From contig WPIO01000010.1 of NCBI GenBank assembly GCA_009760855.2, positions 7,239,501 to 7,303,500 on the forward strand: a DNA stretch of 64,000 nucleotides. The letters run 5' to 3'. The notes under the pieces were generated by a model, which worked only from the letters and a program-made list of their open reading frames with translations, had not been told where the DNA came from and did not search any database. Numbering within the stretch: the first letter of the stretch is position 1; every line of letters begins with the position of its first letter. Source of the stretch: Cristatella mucedo. Its lineage: Eukaryota; Bryozoa; Phylactolaemata; Cristatellidae. Made by a program: the position numbers and the translations under genes. This document shows positions 56,101 to 64,000 of this stretch, in pieces.

Positions 56101-58893
56101 GACCAAACCAGCTCGGCACCATCATGCAACAGTCTTGCTGTCACATCATTGGGGCCATACAGAGACTGGCTTTCAGGCTAAGCACCTCGTTAGTGTGGAT
56201 GGGGAGCAGCACACATTATTCAAACACAATAACATCTCTTCTGCTGCCAATTGTGGTGCATCCTTTCGAACCGTCCTGAGCTGCTACTTTAATGCTACTT
56301 GCTTCCTTGACTGCCCTCCTGACATAGCTATGCTTCTCACTTTCTAATTGCTACATGAGATGAAGCCTGTTGGTTGCCTTATTCGCACCAAGACCGCTTT
56401 GGCTTTAAATGCCCTATACGAAACTCTCTAGCGTAACATCAGCTTATTCCTTTCGGCTTTGCGGAGTTACAGACGAAGATACACGACGTTAGTTCTCTAC
56501 GGCCGGGACTTTAATCAGGAAGCATACTAAAGGAGTGGTTGTAGGGAGCCTGTCGTTGAGTCTGTCGTCATGGCTACAGCAACACGGCACAAATAGTGCT
56601 GGCTTCACATGTGCTGCTGCTGCCGTGACCACTACTGCTGCTGGATGTGAATCGCTGGATCGCTTTGCTCAGGCTGGCATTATGGAGGAAATGCTGGAAG
56701 ACACCATGGAGTCGGCTCTCGGCAACGACGATGATGAGATGGAAGAAGCCGCACAGCATGAGGTTGATCGCGTGCTGTGGGAGGTCACTGCCGGTATGCC
56801 CGGTCCCTCTTGCCTTTCCTCACTCTGCTGGCAGCACTGCACGCTGCCAGACCGATGGCATCCGAGTGAGCTCTCTGCTTGGGTCTGCCTGCTCTAGCGT
56901 CCCAAAGTGCAAGCCCCGAGGGCGACGTGGCTTGTGCTCCGGGACTCAGGTTTGAGTCCTGCAGTAGGCAATCCTTTGTTACCCACTGCAAGCAAGGGAG
57001 CCCGGTGTCGATATCTGCTAAAGCTACTCTGCTGATATTTTGATATCAATGAGGCTGTCGATTAAGCTGACCTTTGCTTTTCTTTAATAATAATAATAAT
57101 AATACACTTGGTAAAGCGCCCTCAGAGAACTCTGTCTCTTTCTAGGCGCTTTGCATTTGCTGCAAAGGAAACACGGTCGAGTGGTGAGTGGTATCATGCT
57201 TGATAAACAACATGAATAACATTGTTAGCTGTGACACGTACAGGGTCAGCATGCAAGTATGGTTAGTGGCAGCATGCAATAGTGTCAGCATGCATAAGCA
57301 CATGAAAGACGGATCACAGGGACCTACTAAATACTGCAATAAATAGGTGTTTTTAATTTCTTTTTCAATATGGTCAAGTCAGGGGATGTCGTGACGAAAG
57401 TTGGGAGTGAATTCCAGGCTTTGTGAGCATACAAACTAAAAGCACGGTCTCTAAAGGATTTGAGGTTTGTACGAGGTATAGGTAAACAGGTAGTTTCCAA
57501 AAAGCGGGTGGTACGTTGCTTAGCCTGGTGGGGGAGTAGATCTTATAGGTAGGCTGGAGCCAAAGAAAGGATGGACCGAAAAGTGAGCGACGAAACAATG
57601 AAATCGATCCTTTGCATGACTGATAGCCAGTGCAGGTCACCGGGAAGTGGTGTGATATGGTAACTGCAACGTTGACGACAGACAAGCCTAGCTGCAGAGT
57701 TTTGCATCAGCTGTAAGCACCTGATTGCGCAGGCCGGTAGACCAACAAGCAGTGAGTTATTGAAGTCAAGACGGATGTCACAAATGCATGGACCAACTTA
57801 GATGTGGTATCACTGTTGAAACATGCCCAAATTTTAGCAATATTGTGTAGCTGAAAGTAGGCAGACTTGATTGTTGAGCTGATGTGGTCGTCTAACGAAA
57901 GGTCACTTTGGAACATGACACTTGGATTTCGTGCAGATTCAACAGGAGATATGCTGGCAGAGCCGATTTTGAGCGTTAGCCTTTCCAATTTCTGAATCAC
58001 ACTTGTTTGCCCTTAACTATTAAGTTGGTTTATCATAATTCGATTTAAGAAAATTTGCTTCCATCCTGTGCTGATGTCATCAATGCAAGCAGCAAGGGAG
58101 ATGAAAGAATTCGACATGCTCGAGGGCTAGGAGGGATCAGAGCAAAGGTACAACTGAGTGTCATCCGCATAGAAGTGAAAGCCTAGATTGTGCTTGGCAA
58201 TCACATCGGCAAGAGGGAGAATATAAACCGTGAAAAGAAAAGGACTTAGCACGGGGCCTGAGGTACCTCATATTTTAGAGGTACCTCGGATGATCTTTGT
58301 CCATTCACATAAATGCTCTGGAGTCTGCCACTGAGATAGGACCTGAACCATTGCAGAGCAGTGCCAGTGATGCCCAGGCGAGATGAGAGAGGCACTCAAG
58401 AAGGACTTGGTGATCGATAGTATTAAAAGCTGCCGAAATCTCGAGCAAACAAGCAGAGAAACTCTACCCATGTCTGCATTCCCAAGTAGGTCGCTGCACA
58501 CCCGAAGCAATGCTGACTCGGTGGAGTGATTAGCGCTAAAGCCAGACTGGAAGTTACCAGCAAGGTTTGATGTAGCAATATATGAGTTCAGCTGGTCCGC
58601 CACGACTCTTTGACTCGGCCCCCTCTCTCAACCACACTCACCCGCTTCGCCCCACCGTCTTTCGGCAGGCTGACCTTAGGCCTTAACGCTGGGCCATTGC
58701 TGCCAATCGTCGCCCTGTGTGCAGTACTCACGAGCTCACGCTCGTTACAGGTGAGCTGGGCAAAGCGCCGGCAGCCCACGACGGTACACTGTCCCTGCCA
58801 GCTGGGGCGGCAGCAGCTTCGGCTGGGTCTGACGAGGAGGACGAGGAGGCGCTGACAAGCATGCAGGCCAGGCTGGAGGCCTTGCGAAGCTAG
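37534..58893 (+). CDS. CHMP3: CHMP3/VPS24, ESCRT-III subunit, six exons, complete
   Basis: Encodes charged multivesicular body protein 3, a core ESCRT-III component that polymerises on endosomal and other membranes with CHMP2 and CHMP4, and is remodelled by VPS4 during multivesicular body sorting, cytokinesis and membrane repair. Exons total 672 bases (223 residues; human CHMP3 has 222). Order: MGLFGK start; basic helix 1 with VNQW...IRKEG..LDRQV and [58 protein letters not shown]...MRELSQEM; acidic helix [14 protein letters not shown]...DDEMEE; and C-terminal [11 protein letters not shown], a MIM1-like motif that in this family binds VPS4 MIT domains. All five introns are GT-AG and all phases agree. 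The gene spans 21 kb because its introns are full of repeats. Confidence 0.97.
38118..38149 (+). repeat. (TA)n microsatellite
   Basis: About 32 bases of alternating TA. Confidence 0.95.
38630..38765 (-). repeat. SINE-A copy 5, reverse
   Basis: On the + strand: caataaaggattgcccactg, then gatttaaacccacgacctgg and taccctaggctaagaccc, the reverse complement of body, B-box and A-box regions. Confidence 0.82.
39060..39135 (-). mobile_element. LINE or SINE-B tail, reverse
   Basis: gtaataataatattacattt followed by gtgccctcggagaactgaat and ctctgggcactttat, the shared 3' hairpin in reverse. Confidence 0.7.
39945..40222 (+). mobile_element. LINE 3' UTR and tail
   Basis: acacctatttaggacagcat starts the same 3' UTR seen at 41630. 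It runs through gcgcctagaaagagattgag and ends in (TTA)n at 40198-40219. Confidence 0.88.
40960..41208 (+). mobile_element. LINE 3' fragment, older, interrupted
   Basis: gctcccaaagcctggaactc and cccctgacatgacatttaaa encode the end of the reverse transcriptase ORF. The 3' UTR ends at gtgcctagagagagatt, where a second LINE copy begins without a tail. Confidence 0.75.
41209..41880 (+). mobile_element. LINE fragment inserted in the preceding one
   Basis: Encodes [31 protein letters not shown] and [15 protein letters not shown]...FKKNLKT, with a short deletion that breaks the frame near 41385. It ends with the full 3' hairpin gcgcctagaaagggattgag and attatt. Confidence 0.88.
41970..42110 (+). repeat. 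(CT)n/(CTTT) microsatellite
   Basis: Long pyrimidine tract of CT with scattered TT interruptions. Confidence 0.95.
42410..42740 (+). mobile_element. Degenerate LINE fragment
   Basis: tgcctgccctttgatccttc resembles the QLYLxFDPS region, and tgaattcctgaaattgaatg the NFLKLND region. Stops occur throughout. Confidence 0.6.
44410..44552 (+). repeat. SINE-A copy 6
   Basis: Clear B box gggttcgaatccgg (about 44481-44494), then cagtgggcgatcctttattg and the 3' end acaaatgaggctgttaaatt. A short internal deletion removed the middle of the body. It ends about 115 bases before CHMP3 exon 2. Confidence 0.88.
44666..44726 (+). CDS. CHMP3: CHMP3 exon 2
   Basis: Acceptor tctgctgtgtatag and donor gtatgc; 61 bases, phase 0 to phase 1. 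It encodes [20 protein letters not shown], matching VNEWSLKIRKEMRVVDRQIR of CHMP3. A SINE ends about 115 bases upstream and a minisatellite starts about 55 bases downstream. Confidence 0.94.
44781..45178 (+). repeat. 17-bp minisatellite in CHMP3 intron 2
   Basis: About 23 tandem units of consensus ccccacgcagtgcctgt. The first few are degenerate (C-run expansion, caatg for cagtg). Because 17 is not a multiple of three, several frames on both strands stay open and give artificial repeat proteins with a 17-residue period. Confidence 0.97.
45530..45600 (-). repeat. SINE-A fragment, reverse
   Basis: gccacagaagagccttagcg and ggagcaggcaataatgaa match the 3' part of the family in reverse. Only the 3' half is present. 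Confidence 0.5.
45615..45850 (-). mobile_element. LINE 3' UTR fragment, reverse
   Basis: tagaactaaatctctttcta, ggcacttaacatgtgctgta and tagttatagcatgcac follow the pattern of the 3' end of other reverse copies, diverged. Confidence 0.7.
46370..46550 (+). mobile_element. LINE 3' UTR and tail, diverged
   Basis: tgtgtgctgacattatgcgc and aagaaagagatttagttctc then ATT repeats (46505-46545). Confidence 0.75.
46888..46975 (+). repeat. (TG)n/(CG) microsatellite
   Basis: About 60 bases of TG followed by a TG/CG alternation. Confidence 0.95.
47463..47642 (+). CDS. CHMP3: CHMP3 exon 3
   Basis: Acceptor tttcttctcaag; 180 bases, phase 1 to phase 1. It encodes [19 protein letters not shown], then [19 protein letters not shown] and [15 protein letters not shown]. 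The donor gttcgt is weak, but similarity stops here and resumes exactly at the next acceptor. Confidence 0.95.
47854..47975 (+). CDS. CHMP3: CHMP3 exon 4
   Basis: Acceptor gtgacctctcgtag and donor gtgagc; phase 1 to phase 0. It encodes [19 protein letters not shown] and [20 protein letters not shown], the helix 3-4 region of CHMP3. Confidence 0.96.
48690..49215. mobile_element. 526-bp MITE-like DNA transposon with TSD
   Basis: The ends are imperfect inverted repeats built from the motif gacaaaatagcccc: ggtggcacccctacaaaata at the left, and the complement of gctattttgtcgggtcacc at the right. tctact at 48684-48689 and 49216-49221 flanks it as a target duplication (6 bp, possibly up to 8). The interior is very AT-rich and has no coding capacity. 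Confidence 0.8.
49097..49125 (+). repeat. CCCTAAA-like motif inside the MITE
   Basis: aaccctaaaccctgaactct then aaaccctat: three or four imperfect CCTAAAC units resembling the TTTAGGG telomere repeat. Confidence 0.6.
49873..49975 (+). repeat. SINE-B copy 4, forward, 5' truncated
   Basis: B box gggctcaagccc near 49899, then ggatagagattaacttctca and taggtgctatacaaataaac, the LINE-like tail. A long TA array follows directly. Confidence 0.8.
49994..50186 (+). repeat. (TA)n array with periodic cagtatgta interruptions
   Basis: TA runs are separated by acagtatgtatata at about 49990, 50085 and 50113 and a related agtatgtat at 50152. Self-complementary along its length. Confidence 0.95.
50390..51560 (-). 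mobile_element. LINE copy, reverse, diverged subfamily
   Basis: 3' end gtaccctaggagaaccggat and caggtgctttataacttgct, then minus-strand remnants matching LVQN.TARL, VKSAYFQ...I and YAxDTQL regions. Heavily mutated. Confidence 0.8.
51690..52370 (+). mobile_element. Tc1/mariner transposase remnant, forward
   Basis: Encodes RRFAFAHQE and a [10 protein letters not shown] block corresponding to the first catalytic Asp region of Tc1 transposases, then [15 protein letters not shown]. Many stops and frameshifts. The downstream part around 52215-52350 parallels the other copy. No inverted repeats were found. Confidence 0.75.
52620..53440 (-). mobile_element. Tc1/mariner transposase remnant, reverse
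   Basis: Minus-strand motifs: WTSES near 53180, [14 protein letters not shown] (52899-52942), and [18 protein letters not shown] near 52790-52850. The last two are the second Asp and final Glu/Asp regions of the DDE/D triad. Several frameshifts, so it is inactive. Confidence 0.88.
54150..54200 (+). repeat. SINE-B/LINE tail remnant
   Basis: tagttccatagagtgctata, caaatttcactattattatt: the last part of the shared tail only. Confidence 0.55.
54634..54990 (-). mobile_element. LINE 3' end, reverse
   Basis: aataatacacttgataaagc, accctcagagaactcatctc, then the 3' UTR and the end of ORF2 (aaatctggtcaagtcagggg, matching DLTRF). Truncated after about 350 bases. Confidence 0.87.
55968..56124 (-). repeat. 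SINE-B copy 5, reverse, most complete
   Basis: In sense orientation: tRNA-like head with A-box region tggtccagcggttaagg, B box gggctcgagcccc, then gaagcgcctgaatagtgatt and aagttctcttggggcgctat acting as a LINE-type tail. This copy defines the family. Confidence 0.9.
56229..56488 (+). repeat. Interspersed repeat C, copy 1
   Basis: Shares ctcttctgctgccaa, gtcctgagctgctacttt, atgctact, tgactgccctcctgac and a gcggagttacagacgaagat end with 63420-63672. At the second site it continues directly from LINE reverse-transcriptase sequence, so it is probably the end of a LINE subfamily. Confidence 0.75.
56673..56793 (+). CDS. CHMP3: CHMP3 exon 5
   Basis: Acceptor tcgctttgctcag and donor gtatgc; phase 0 to phase 1. 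It encodes [34 protein letters not shown] and WEVTAG, the acidic helix 5 region. Confidence 0.96.
56915..57078 (+). repeat. SINE-A copy 7
   Basis: B box caggtttgagtcctgc, then agtaggcaatcctttgttac and actgcaagcaaggg, ending atcaatgaggctgtcgatta. Confidence 0.82.
57085..58605 (-). mobile_element. LINE copy, reverse, longest in window
   Basis: (TAA)n at 57088-57104, 3' hairpin gcgccctcagagaactctgt, then minus-strand ORF2 pieces: [39 protein letters not shown] and [20 protein letters not shown] with [11 protein letters not shown] of the reverse transcriptase. Frameshifted and 5' truncated about 145 bases before CHMP3 exon 6. Confidence 0.9.
58751..58893 (+). CDS. CHMP3: CHMP3 exon 6 (terminal)
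   Basis: Acceptor ctcgttacag; ends at TAG 58891-58893. It encodes GELGKAP, an Ala-rich spacer, [21 protein letters not shown]. The M..RL..LR ending is the MIM1-like motif of ESCRT-III C-termini. Confidence 0.96.
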
Positions 58894-59344
58894 GCACACC
58901 TGGCGCCTAGGTGATGTGATCGATGCCTGGTCACTTGGGCCCCACTGCTGGTGAGCTGAGCAGTCACGAACGTATCGTCTGCAAAGCTGCTGCTTCTGGC
59001 GATCGATGAGCTTCGGCAACATCACCTGCTTGCATCGCGTGCCTCCAGCGGCATCAGTAGCGGCACCAGATCGCCGCGTCGTGCGACGTGTACTGTGACC
59101 GACCGCTGCTATTGCACTATGGTTGGTATCAGTGTCATGATGCGGGCAAGTGCCGTGCAAACGCAGCTCTGCATCCGAACTCGTGGCCATGCCTCCGGCA
59201 GGCTTTCATGCTTTGTGCCGAGAGCTAGCTGCAGCAGTAGCGAAGCGCACTGGAATGCAAATGCTCCGATGAGTGAGCGCAACGGAGAAGGGCCGACGGC
59301 AGCTGCTTTGAGAGTCGCACATTGATTGCTAGTGTTCGATTAGC

Positions 59345-59435
59345 TCTCCCTCCCTCTCTCTTTCTCCCACCCTCTCTCTCTCACTCTCTCTCTCTTTTCT
59401 CACCCCTTCCCTCTCTTTTCTCTCTGTCGATCTCT
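59345..59435 (+). repeat. CT-rich microsatellite
   Basis: Imperfect CT/CCT tract. Confidence 0.9.
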
Positions 59436-60819
59436 CGAGTTCTACAATGTTGTGTGCATCTTTGTGCGCACACGTATGTATCTTCTGCGTTTTGTAGCTT
59501 GCTTCCTCTGACTTTCAGTGGTTCAACACAGACGACCGCACCGAATAGATTTGCTGTCAGGTGCCGGTAGCTTCGTGTTAGCACTTGTAAAAACTTAAAA
59601 TTCTATTTTCAGGCTTCTTGTCTTTTCCCCACTCTCCAGTTGGGAACTTGCAGGCAGTTGTTATTGTGAAATGGACAGTGAACTTTGTGGTTATAAATCC
59701 GTTTTTGTATTGTCAATCTTTTACTGTATATGTGGCTCCGTCTGAGACTTTGCGAGGCCACGAAGACTAAGTGCATGTTACACTGGACAGCCCTCTAAAG
59801 TGCACTCGAAGCCTATGTGTGACTTCCTGTGAGCATGGAGTAGCCGACTGACTTGACCTCATGCAGCCCAAAGAAAAGCGTAAAGCGTATCATACTCAGG
59901 AGGACAGTTAACGAAATAAGCAGCATGGCAGTGGCAGCATGGCAGTGGCTCGAAAGGAAGCTGCCTGAGTCAGCAGCAGCAGCAGGGAGGAGAGGATGTG
60001 ACCGCCAAGCCTTCTGTGTGCGTTGGTCCCATCGAGTAATACCTGAACTGTTCTGGTTAGTTATGAAAAAATTGCATTAGCCGATGCACATATTTTCAGG
60101 GATTTAAATGTCTGGTTTGACTTTCAGAGCTGCAAGCCTCTTGTGATGCGACTGTCCTCTAATATCTAGTTGTTACCGGTTTACCCCTCGTCTTATCAAG
60201 TGCCGAATTTGCATTACATTCTTCTAATTTGCACAATGCAGCAGATGCCTTTCGTGGGTAGCATTTCGGTGGTTCCCAGTAGCGAAGTTGCAGAAAAGCT
60301 CGTGTAGAATCTAAAAAAAAAACATGCTAATCAGTATATCCGAGGAACAGTCGCTAGTGATCTAGTCGATATCGCTACGCCCACACACTGCTAATGGCGA
60401 ACATGTCTTAGCAGTATGCACTTCTCTAAAAAAAAAAGGCCTTTTTTTATGTGCCTATCTTCTTCCTTTTCTTTACGTTCTCTTCGTACTACTCCACAAT
60501 ACGATGACTGCATCGGCGAACGTAACTTCTGCGGGTGATGGTTTGGCGGCTTTCTGGGGAACCCTCTTTCGTACATGCATCCCGAATTTGAGGAGGGCGC
60601 TGTAGGCAAGGCTAAGTCGGCCAATAATATTTCCTGGATTGGTAGAGTAAACGCACTAACCAGGAGGAAAGTCAGCGTCTGCAAGCAAAAGGTCGATAGT
60701 AGTGTAAATGCAGTTGAAGCGGGGCGGCGCCTTTCTGACAGTTTGTTTTTCCATAGAGCTCTTGAGATTGTTGTTTCTTAATACATTGTCCCATATACTA
60801 ATCTATAATCGCATTCCAT

Positions 60820-61240
60820 TTTAGACGTGCGTCCGTTGCCAGCGAGCGTTTTCCTTCTCGCATAATTCCGAGAAACATAAATGTACGAGGTCGCGCTTTT
60901 GAAAACTCTTTTATTACACTCTGGAATCAATAGACTTCACTTCGCAGACGGAAGCTTACAGGAACTGGACATATTCTCACTTCCGGTTTTGCAGCAAATT
61001 CGTGTTGGGGCAGACGTTAGTGCAAAATGTCCGTTGGGACAACCGTCCGTCAAGCGCCGCAAAGGCCAAGGGGAATCAGTATCGGTGTGGCCCCATGCTA
61101 GGCTGCGTCTTTGGCGGCAGCCGCCAAGCGGCCACAGGGGGCGCCCGGTAGAGCAAAGAGGAAAGTTTTCAGAACGCTCCCAAGACCATTCTTTCATACC
61201 CGTGGGGTCATACAGTTTAAGTCCGCGATCACCATAAAGT
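60820..61240. promoter_or_regulatory. Candidate promoter / gene 5' end
   Basis: CpG-containing, GC-richer patch with an ETS-like cacttccggt at 60978-60987 and palindromic GC-rich sequence near 61110-61150. Direction and target gene cannot be told from the window. Confidence 0.25.
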
Positions 61241-61241
61241 A

Positions 61242-61460
61242 CAGTCATCCCTCGCTTATCGCGGTTTATCAGTTCCAGACTCTTAGGCTATAAGTAAATT
61301 TCCGCGAAGTAAAATTCTTTATTTATAAATAAAATAATTTCGCAGTTAAGAGCCTAGAAAACCTGTTCACGACCCTGTAAATACGGCTATTAACCTTGTT
61401 AGAGCTCCCTGGATGTGAAATAACACCCCTCAAGTCACCATTACACTCGTATTATCCAAT
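61242..61460. mobile_element. Tigger/pogo-like DNA transposon end
   Basis: cagtcatccctcgcttatcg then cggtttatcagttccagact: the CAGT..TCCCTCG...ATCGCGG pattern of Tigger-type termini, after a TA dinucleotide. The other terminus was not identified. Confidence 0.6.
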
Positions 61461-61854
61461 ATATTAGACAAAATTAGATATATTAGACGTTAGAAATATC
61501 ATATTATATTATTGTGCATTTAGTTGCGCACATAGAGCTCTTGTACACAGCCGCTAACCTATGAAAATAGTGCAACTTGTTAAATACAGCAGTTTTCGTG
61601 CGGCTGATCCAATCAGTGGCCAGGATGGGAAGAGGATAGGATAGCCAATCAGTGAACAGCACGCTACGATTGGCTTGGTTTCACCACACCCTGTTTTGGG
61701 GGAAGTTCTTGCCCACACACTCGGAGTGGTCGACCGGCTGCGTCTGAATTTTAGTTGTAATACAGGGGTGTATAATTCACTCAGATGACCGAGCGTGCGC
61801 TTTATCATTTTCACTATCTCGATCAAATTTTTAATGAATATATTTGAAAAAACA

Positions 61855-61990
61855 GCGATTGAGTGTAATGGAAGCATGATCGAATGCTTGGTGGTAACAT
61901 GCAGAATGTCAACATAGCTAGAGGTGACGTTCGCGGGTTAGCATGTAATTAACCTTGTAACTCACAAATCCGCTGGGATGCTAATCAAGG
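61855..61990 (-). mobile_element. LINE 3' UTR fragment, reverse
   Basis: gaagcatgatcgaatgcttg, gtggtaacatgcagaatgtc and a cgctgggatgctaa end match the 3' UTR of reverse LINE copies; no tail. Confidence 0.6.
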
Positions 61991-62744
61991 CTGCTTCTCA
62001 TTTCGCTCGCATACTTCTGCTCATTTGTAAGAATGCAAACTACATTTTAAAGCCAAGAATGCAACGTGCTGCTAATATTCTCTTCTCTCTGTTTACAAAA
62101 TAATTATGATTGCACATCAATGCGATGCTTAATGCAGCATCGCAGTTAACGCTCAAGCCTTTACATTTCCTGGAACTTTAATTAACTTGTGCTTACTCCG
62201 TCGCATCCCACCCCACCGTTTCGCAGACATGCTGCGAGTGCCCCGTAACCCCAAGAGGCTGTCATGACCAGTCACAAGATACCCACCGTGAGGCCATATG
62301 ATTGACCTACCACATGCCTTAAGGCTCTCAAATCTGACTATATGTGCAAAAATATATGGTCAGTTTACTTAATTTTTCGTATGCATTGTAATTTCTTCCA
62401 TGAATATTTAGTAGTGTGTGCTTGGTGTGATTCAAAATTAAGCTATATATGTAGCAGTTCCACGAAACCTTCGCTCGGTTTGACTGAACTGTCCAACTCG
62501 GCAAGCCAAAAAGCACGAGCCTCTCGAAATGGTACGGACGAGATCATGAATTAATTCACAGCTCCTTTTCTTCAGAGTAGCAGCAGCAGCTCTCAGTGGC
62601 TCTCGCTCATGCCTTCAGCATCAGGTCCTGCATAATGAGAGCTGTCAGTGGGAAGATGTGATGGGAACCTGTCGGTCATCCTATTCGTAGCCGTTAAAGT
62701 ATGGGTGCTCTCTCTCGGTACGGTCTTAGGCTCTCATCTTTTCA

Positions 62745-63419
62745 CTTCTAGACTCTCCCTCTGACTAATATCACCGCCCAAGCCCAATCTTGGCTTTCAT
62801 TTCTACGCCAATGACAGCCAGCTCTACCTGCCATTCAACCCTTCTTCTAAGCCAAGGTCCTCATCCGACTCGATTAATTCCCTTGTAGCCTGTATCGACG
62901 ATATTCGCATCCACATGACTTGGATGGCTACGAACTCCTGAAGCTTAGCGAGATAAGACTAACCCAATAGTCGTGAGCAAATTTAGTGTCACCCAAAAGT
63001 TGGAAGACCTCACCCTCAAAACTAGTAAATCTAGCATCACTCCTGTGAGTCTGTTCTTAATCTAGGTGTACTCTTCCAAAACGACTTAGATGAGAGCACA
63101 TTCTTCCACTGTCAAGTCGGCCTACTTTTAACTATGGAACACCGCCAATATCTCCGCCAATATCGCCAGCTGAGATAAGAGTATGACTGGTGACTATTTG
63201 ATGCATTCGTGACGTAGGGCCTAGATTATTGTAATTACCCCTGTATTCTATACTCTTGGTTGAGTCCTTAATCGTCTGCAGCTGGTGCAAAACTCAGCTG
63301 GTCTCGGCTGGTCTCTCGTCAACGGTAAAGATACCCCATAATTAAAGACCCTTGGCGACAGAAGCTTTAGCTCTGCAGGTCCTAGACTGTGGAACTCGCT
63401 TCCACAATTCATACGCAAC
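62745..63419 (+). mobile_element. LINE fragment, forward, degenerate
   Basis: ttggctttcatttctacgcc aatgacagccagctctacct encodes FHFYANDSQLYLPFNP (the YADD box as YAND). Further on: ctgtcaagtcggcctacttt and a region encoding RSFSSAGPRLWNSLPQ. Stops throughout. Confidence 0.82.
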
Positions 63420-63672
63420 GATAACTACTCTTCTGCTGCCGACTATGGCTCATTCGTTTCAGCGGTCCTGAGCTGCTACTTCTATGCTACTCACTAACTC
63501 AACTGCTCTCCTGACTCTGCTACGCTTCCCACTTTCTCTTTATTGCGTGAGACAAAGTCTGTTGGCTACCGAATGCGTACGGAAAACCGCTTAGGCTGTG
63601 AGTTCACTATGCAAAACTCCTGCGTAACACCCACATAGTATGTATGGCTTTGTGGAGTTACTGACGGAGATA
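63420..63672 (+). repeat. Interspersed repeat C, copy 2
   Basis: Homologous to 56229-56488 and continuous with the LINE fragment upstream. Confidence 0.75.
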
Positions 63673-63675
63673 CAT

Positions 63676-64000
63676 AATAATAATTATCTTAATAATAATA
63701 CATTTTGTTGCACTCTAAGAGACCTTAATCTCTTCCTAGGTATTTAAGCTGCTTTGAAGCACGATCAAATGGTTAGTAATAACATGCACAAAGTGGCAAA
63801 ATGCAGATATGGTCAGGATTAACATGCACTGTGGCAGAACACACAAAGGACAAGTCACCAGGACCCAACAAATGCTGTGAGAAACGGGTACAGTTTTAGC
63901 TTTTTTAAATGCTGTTAAGCCAGGGGGTGTTGTGACCTCAGTCAGGGTGAGTTTCAGGCTTTGGGAAGTACGGTCTCAAATGGGATTTCAGGTTCGCTCT
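63676..64000 (-). mobile_element. LINE 3' end, reverse, runs off window
   Basis: ATA/ATT-rich tail, ctaagagaccttaatctctt, then ggttagtaataacatgcaca and a 3' UTR ending in gttaagccagggggtgttgt (ORF2 C-terminus in reverse). Confidence 0.82.

Larger units (their letters stand above)
47976..56672. other. CHMP3 intron 4, 8.7 kb, transposon-dense
   Basis: Contains a MITE-like element, SINE-B, a TA array, a large reverse LINE, two Tc1-like copies in opposite orientation, another reverse LINE end, SINE-B and a repeat of unknown class. The segments 48000-48680, 49220-49870, 53570-54150 and 55000-55960 show nothing recognised. Confidence 0.8.
58894..64000. other. Downstream of CHMP3, no confident gene
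   Basis: CHMP3 3' UTR (end undetermined), CT tract, promoter-like patch, Tigger-like terminus and LINE debris. Open frames at 60881-61237 and 60575-60781 have no recognised similarity. Confidence 0.6.

Noticed and set aside
58588-59190. 200-residue minus-strand frame over the last CHMP3 exon
   Set aside because: It is antisense to a conserved exon and shows no similarity of its own.

Overview
The window is nuclear DNA from an animal. Two intron-rich protein genes can be assembled by hand, both on the + strand and 2.25 kb apart, surrounded by tRNA-derived SINEs, dead non-LTR retrotransposons, DNA transposons and long microsatellites. Introns are GT-AG and reading phases match across the junctions used. 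I cannot name the species. The mixture suggests an invertebrate, because one KDM3 gene carries features that vertebrates split among KDM3A, KDM3B and JMJD1C.

Gene 1 (3621-35284, 5' end outside or not found) is a KDM3-family JmjC histone demethylase most like JMJD1C/KDM3C. Eighteen coding exons give about 2,535 residues. In order they are: the conserved N-terminal region (3621-8671), a very long low-complexity linker (11865-19722), the cysteine-rich and zinc-finger region (30499-31981), an LxxLL-bearing linker (32859-33339) and the JmjC domain (33648-35284) with the HxD...H iron ligands intact. The zinc-finger exon contains an unexplained +1 frameshift. A 10.3 kb intron (19723-30019) separates linker from catalytic half and holds LINEs, SINEs, a 336-bp TG tract, a hairpin cluster and an orphan open frame.

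Gene 2 (37534-58893) is a complete six-exon CHMP3/VPS24 gene, an ESCRT-III subunit of 223 residues. Its introns hold a 17-bp minisatellite next to exon 2, a 526-bp MITE-like element with target duplication, a facing pair of dead Tc1/mariner copies and several LINE fragments.

Repeats: SINE-A is a tRNA-derived family with at least seven copies. SINE-B has a tRNA-like head joined to a 3' tail that matches the 3' hairpin of the resident L2/CR1-type LINE, which suggests that the LINE machinery mobilised it. The last 5 kb (58894-64000) has no confident gene. It holds a GC-rich promoter-like patch, a Tigger/pogo-like terminus and further LINE debris.

The two genes have unrelated jobs (chromatin demethylation and endosomal membrane scission) and nothing here suggests co-function beyond adjacency.
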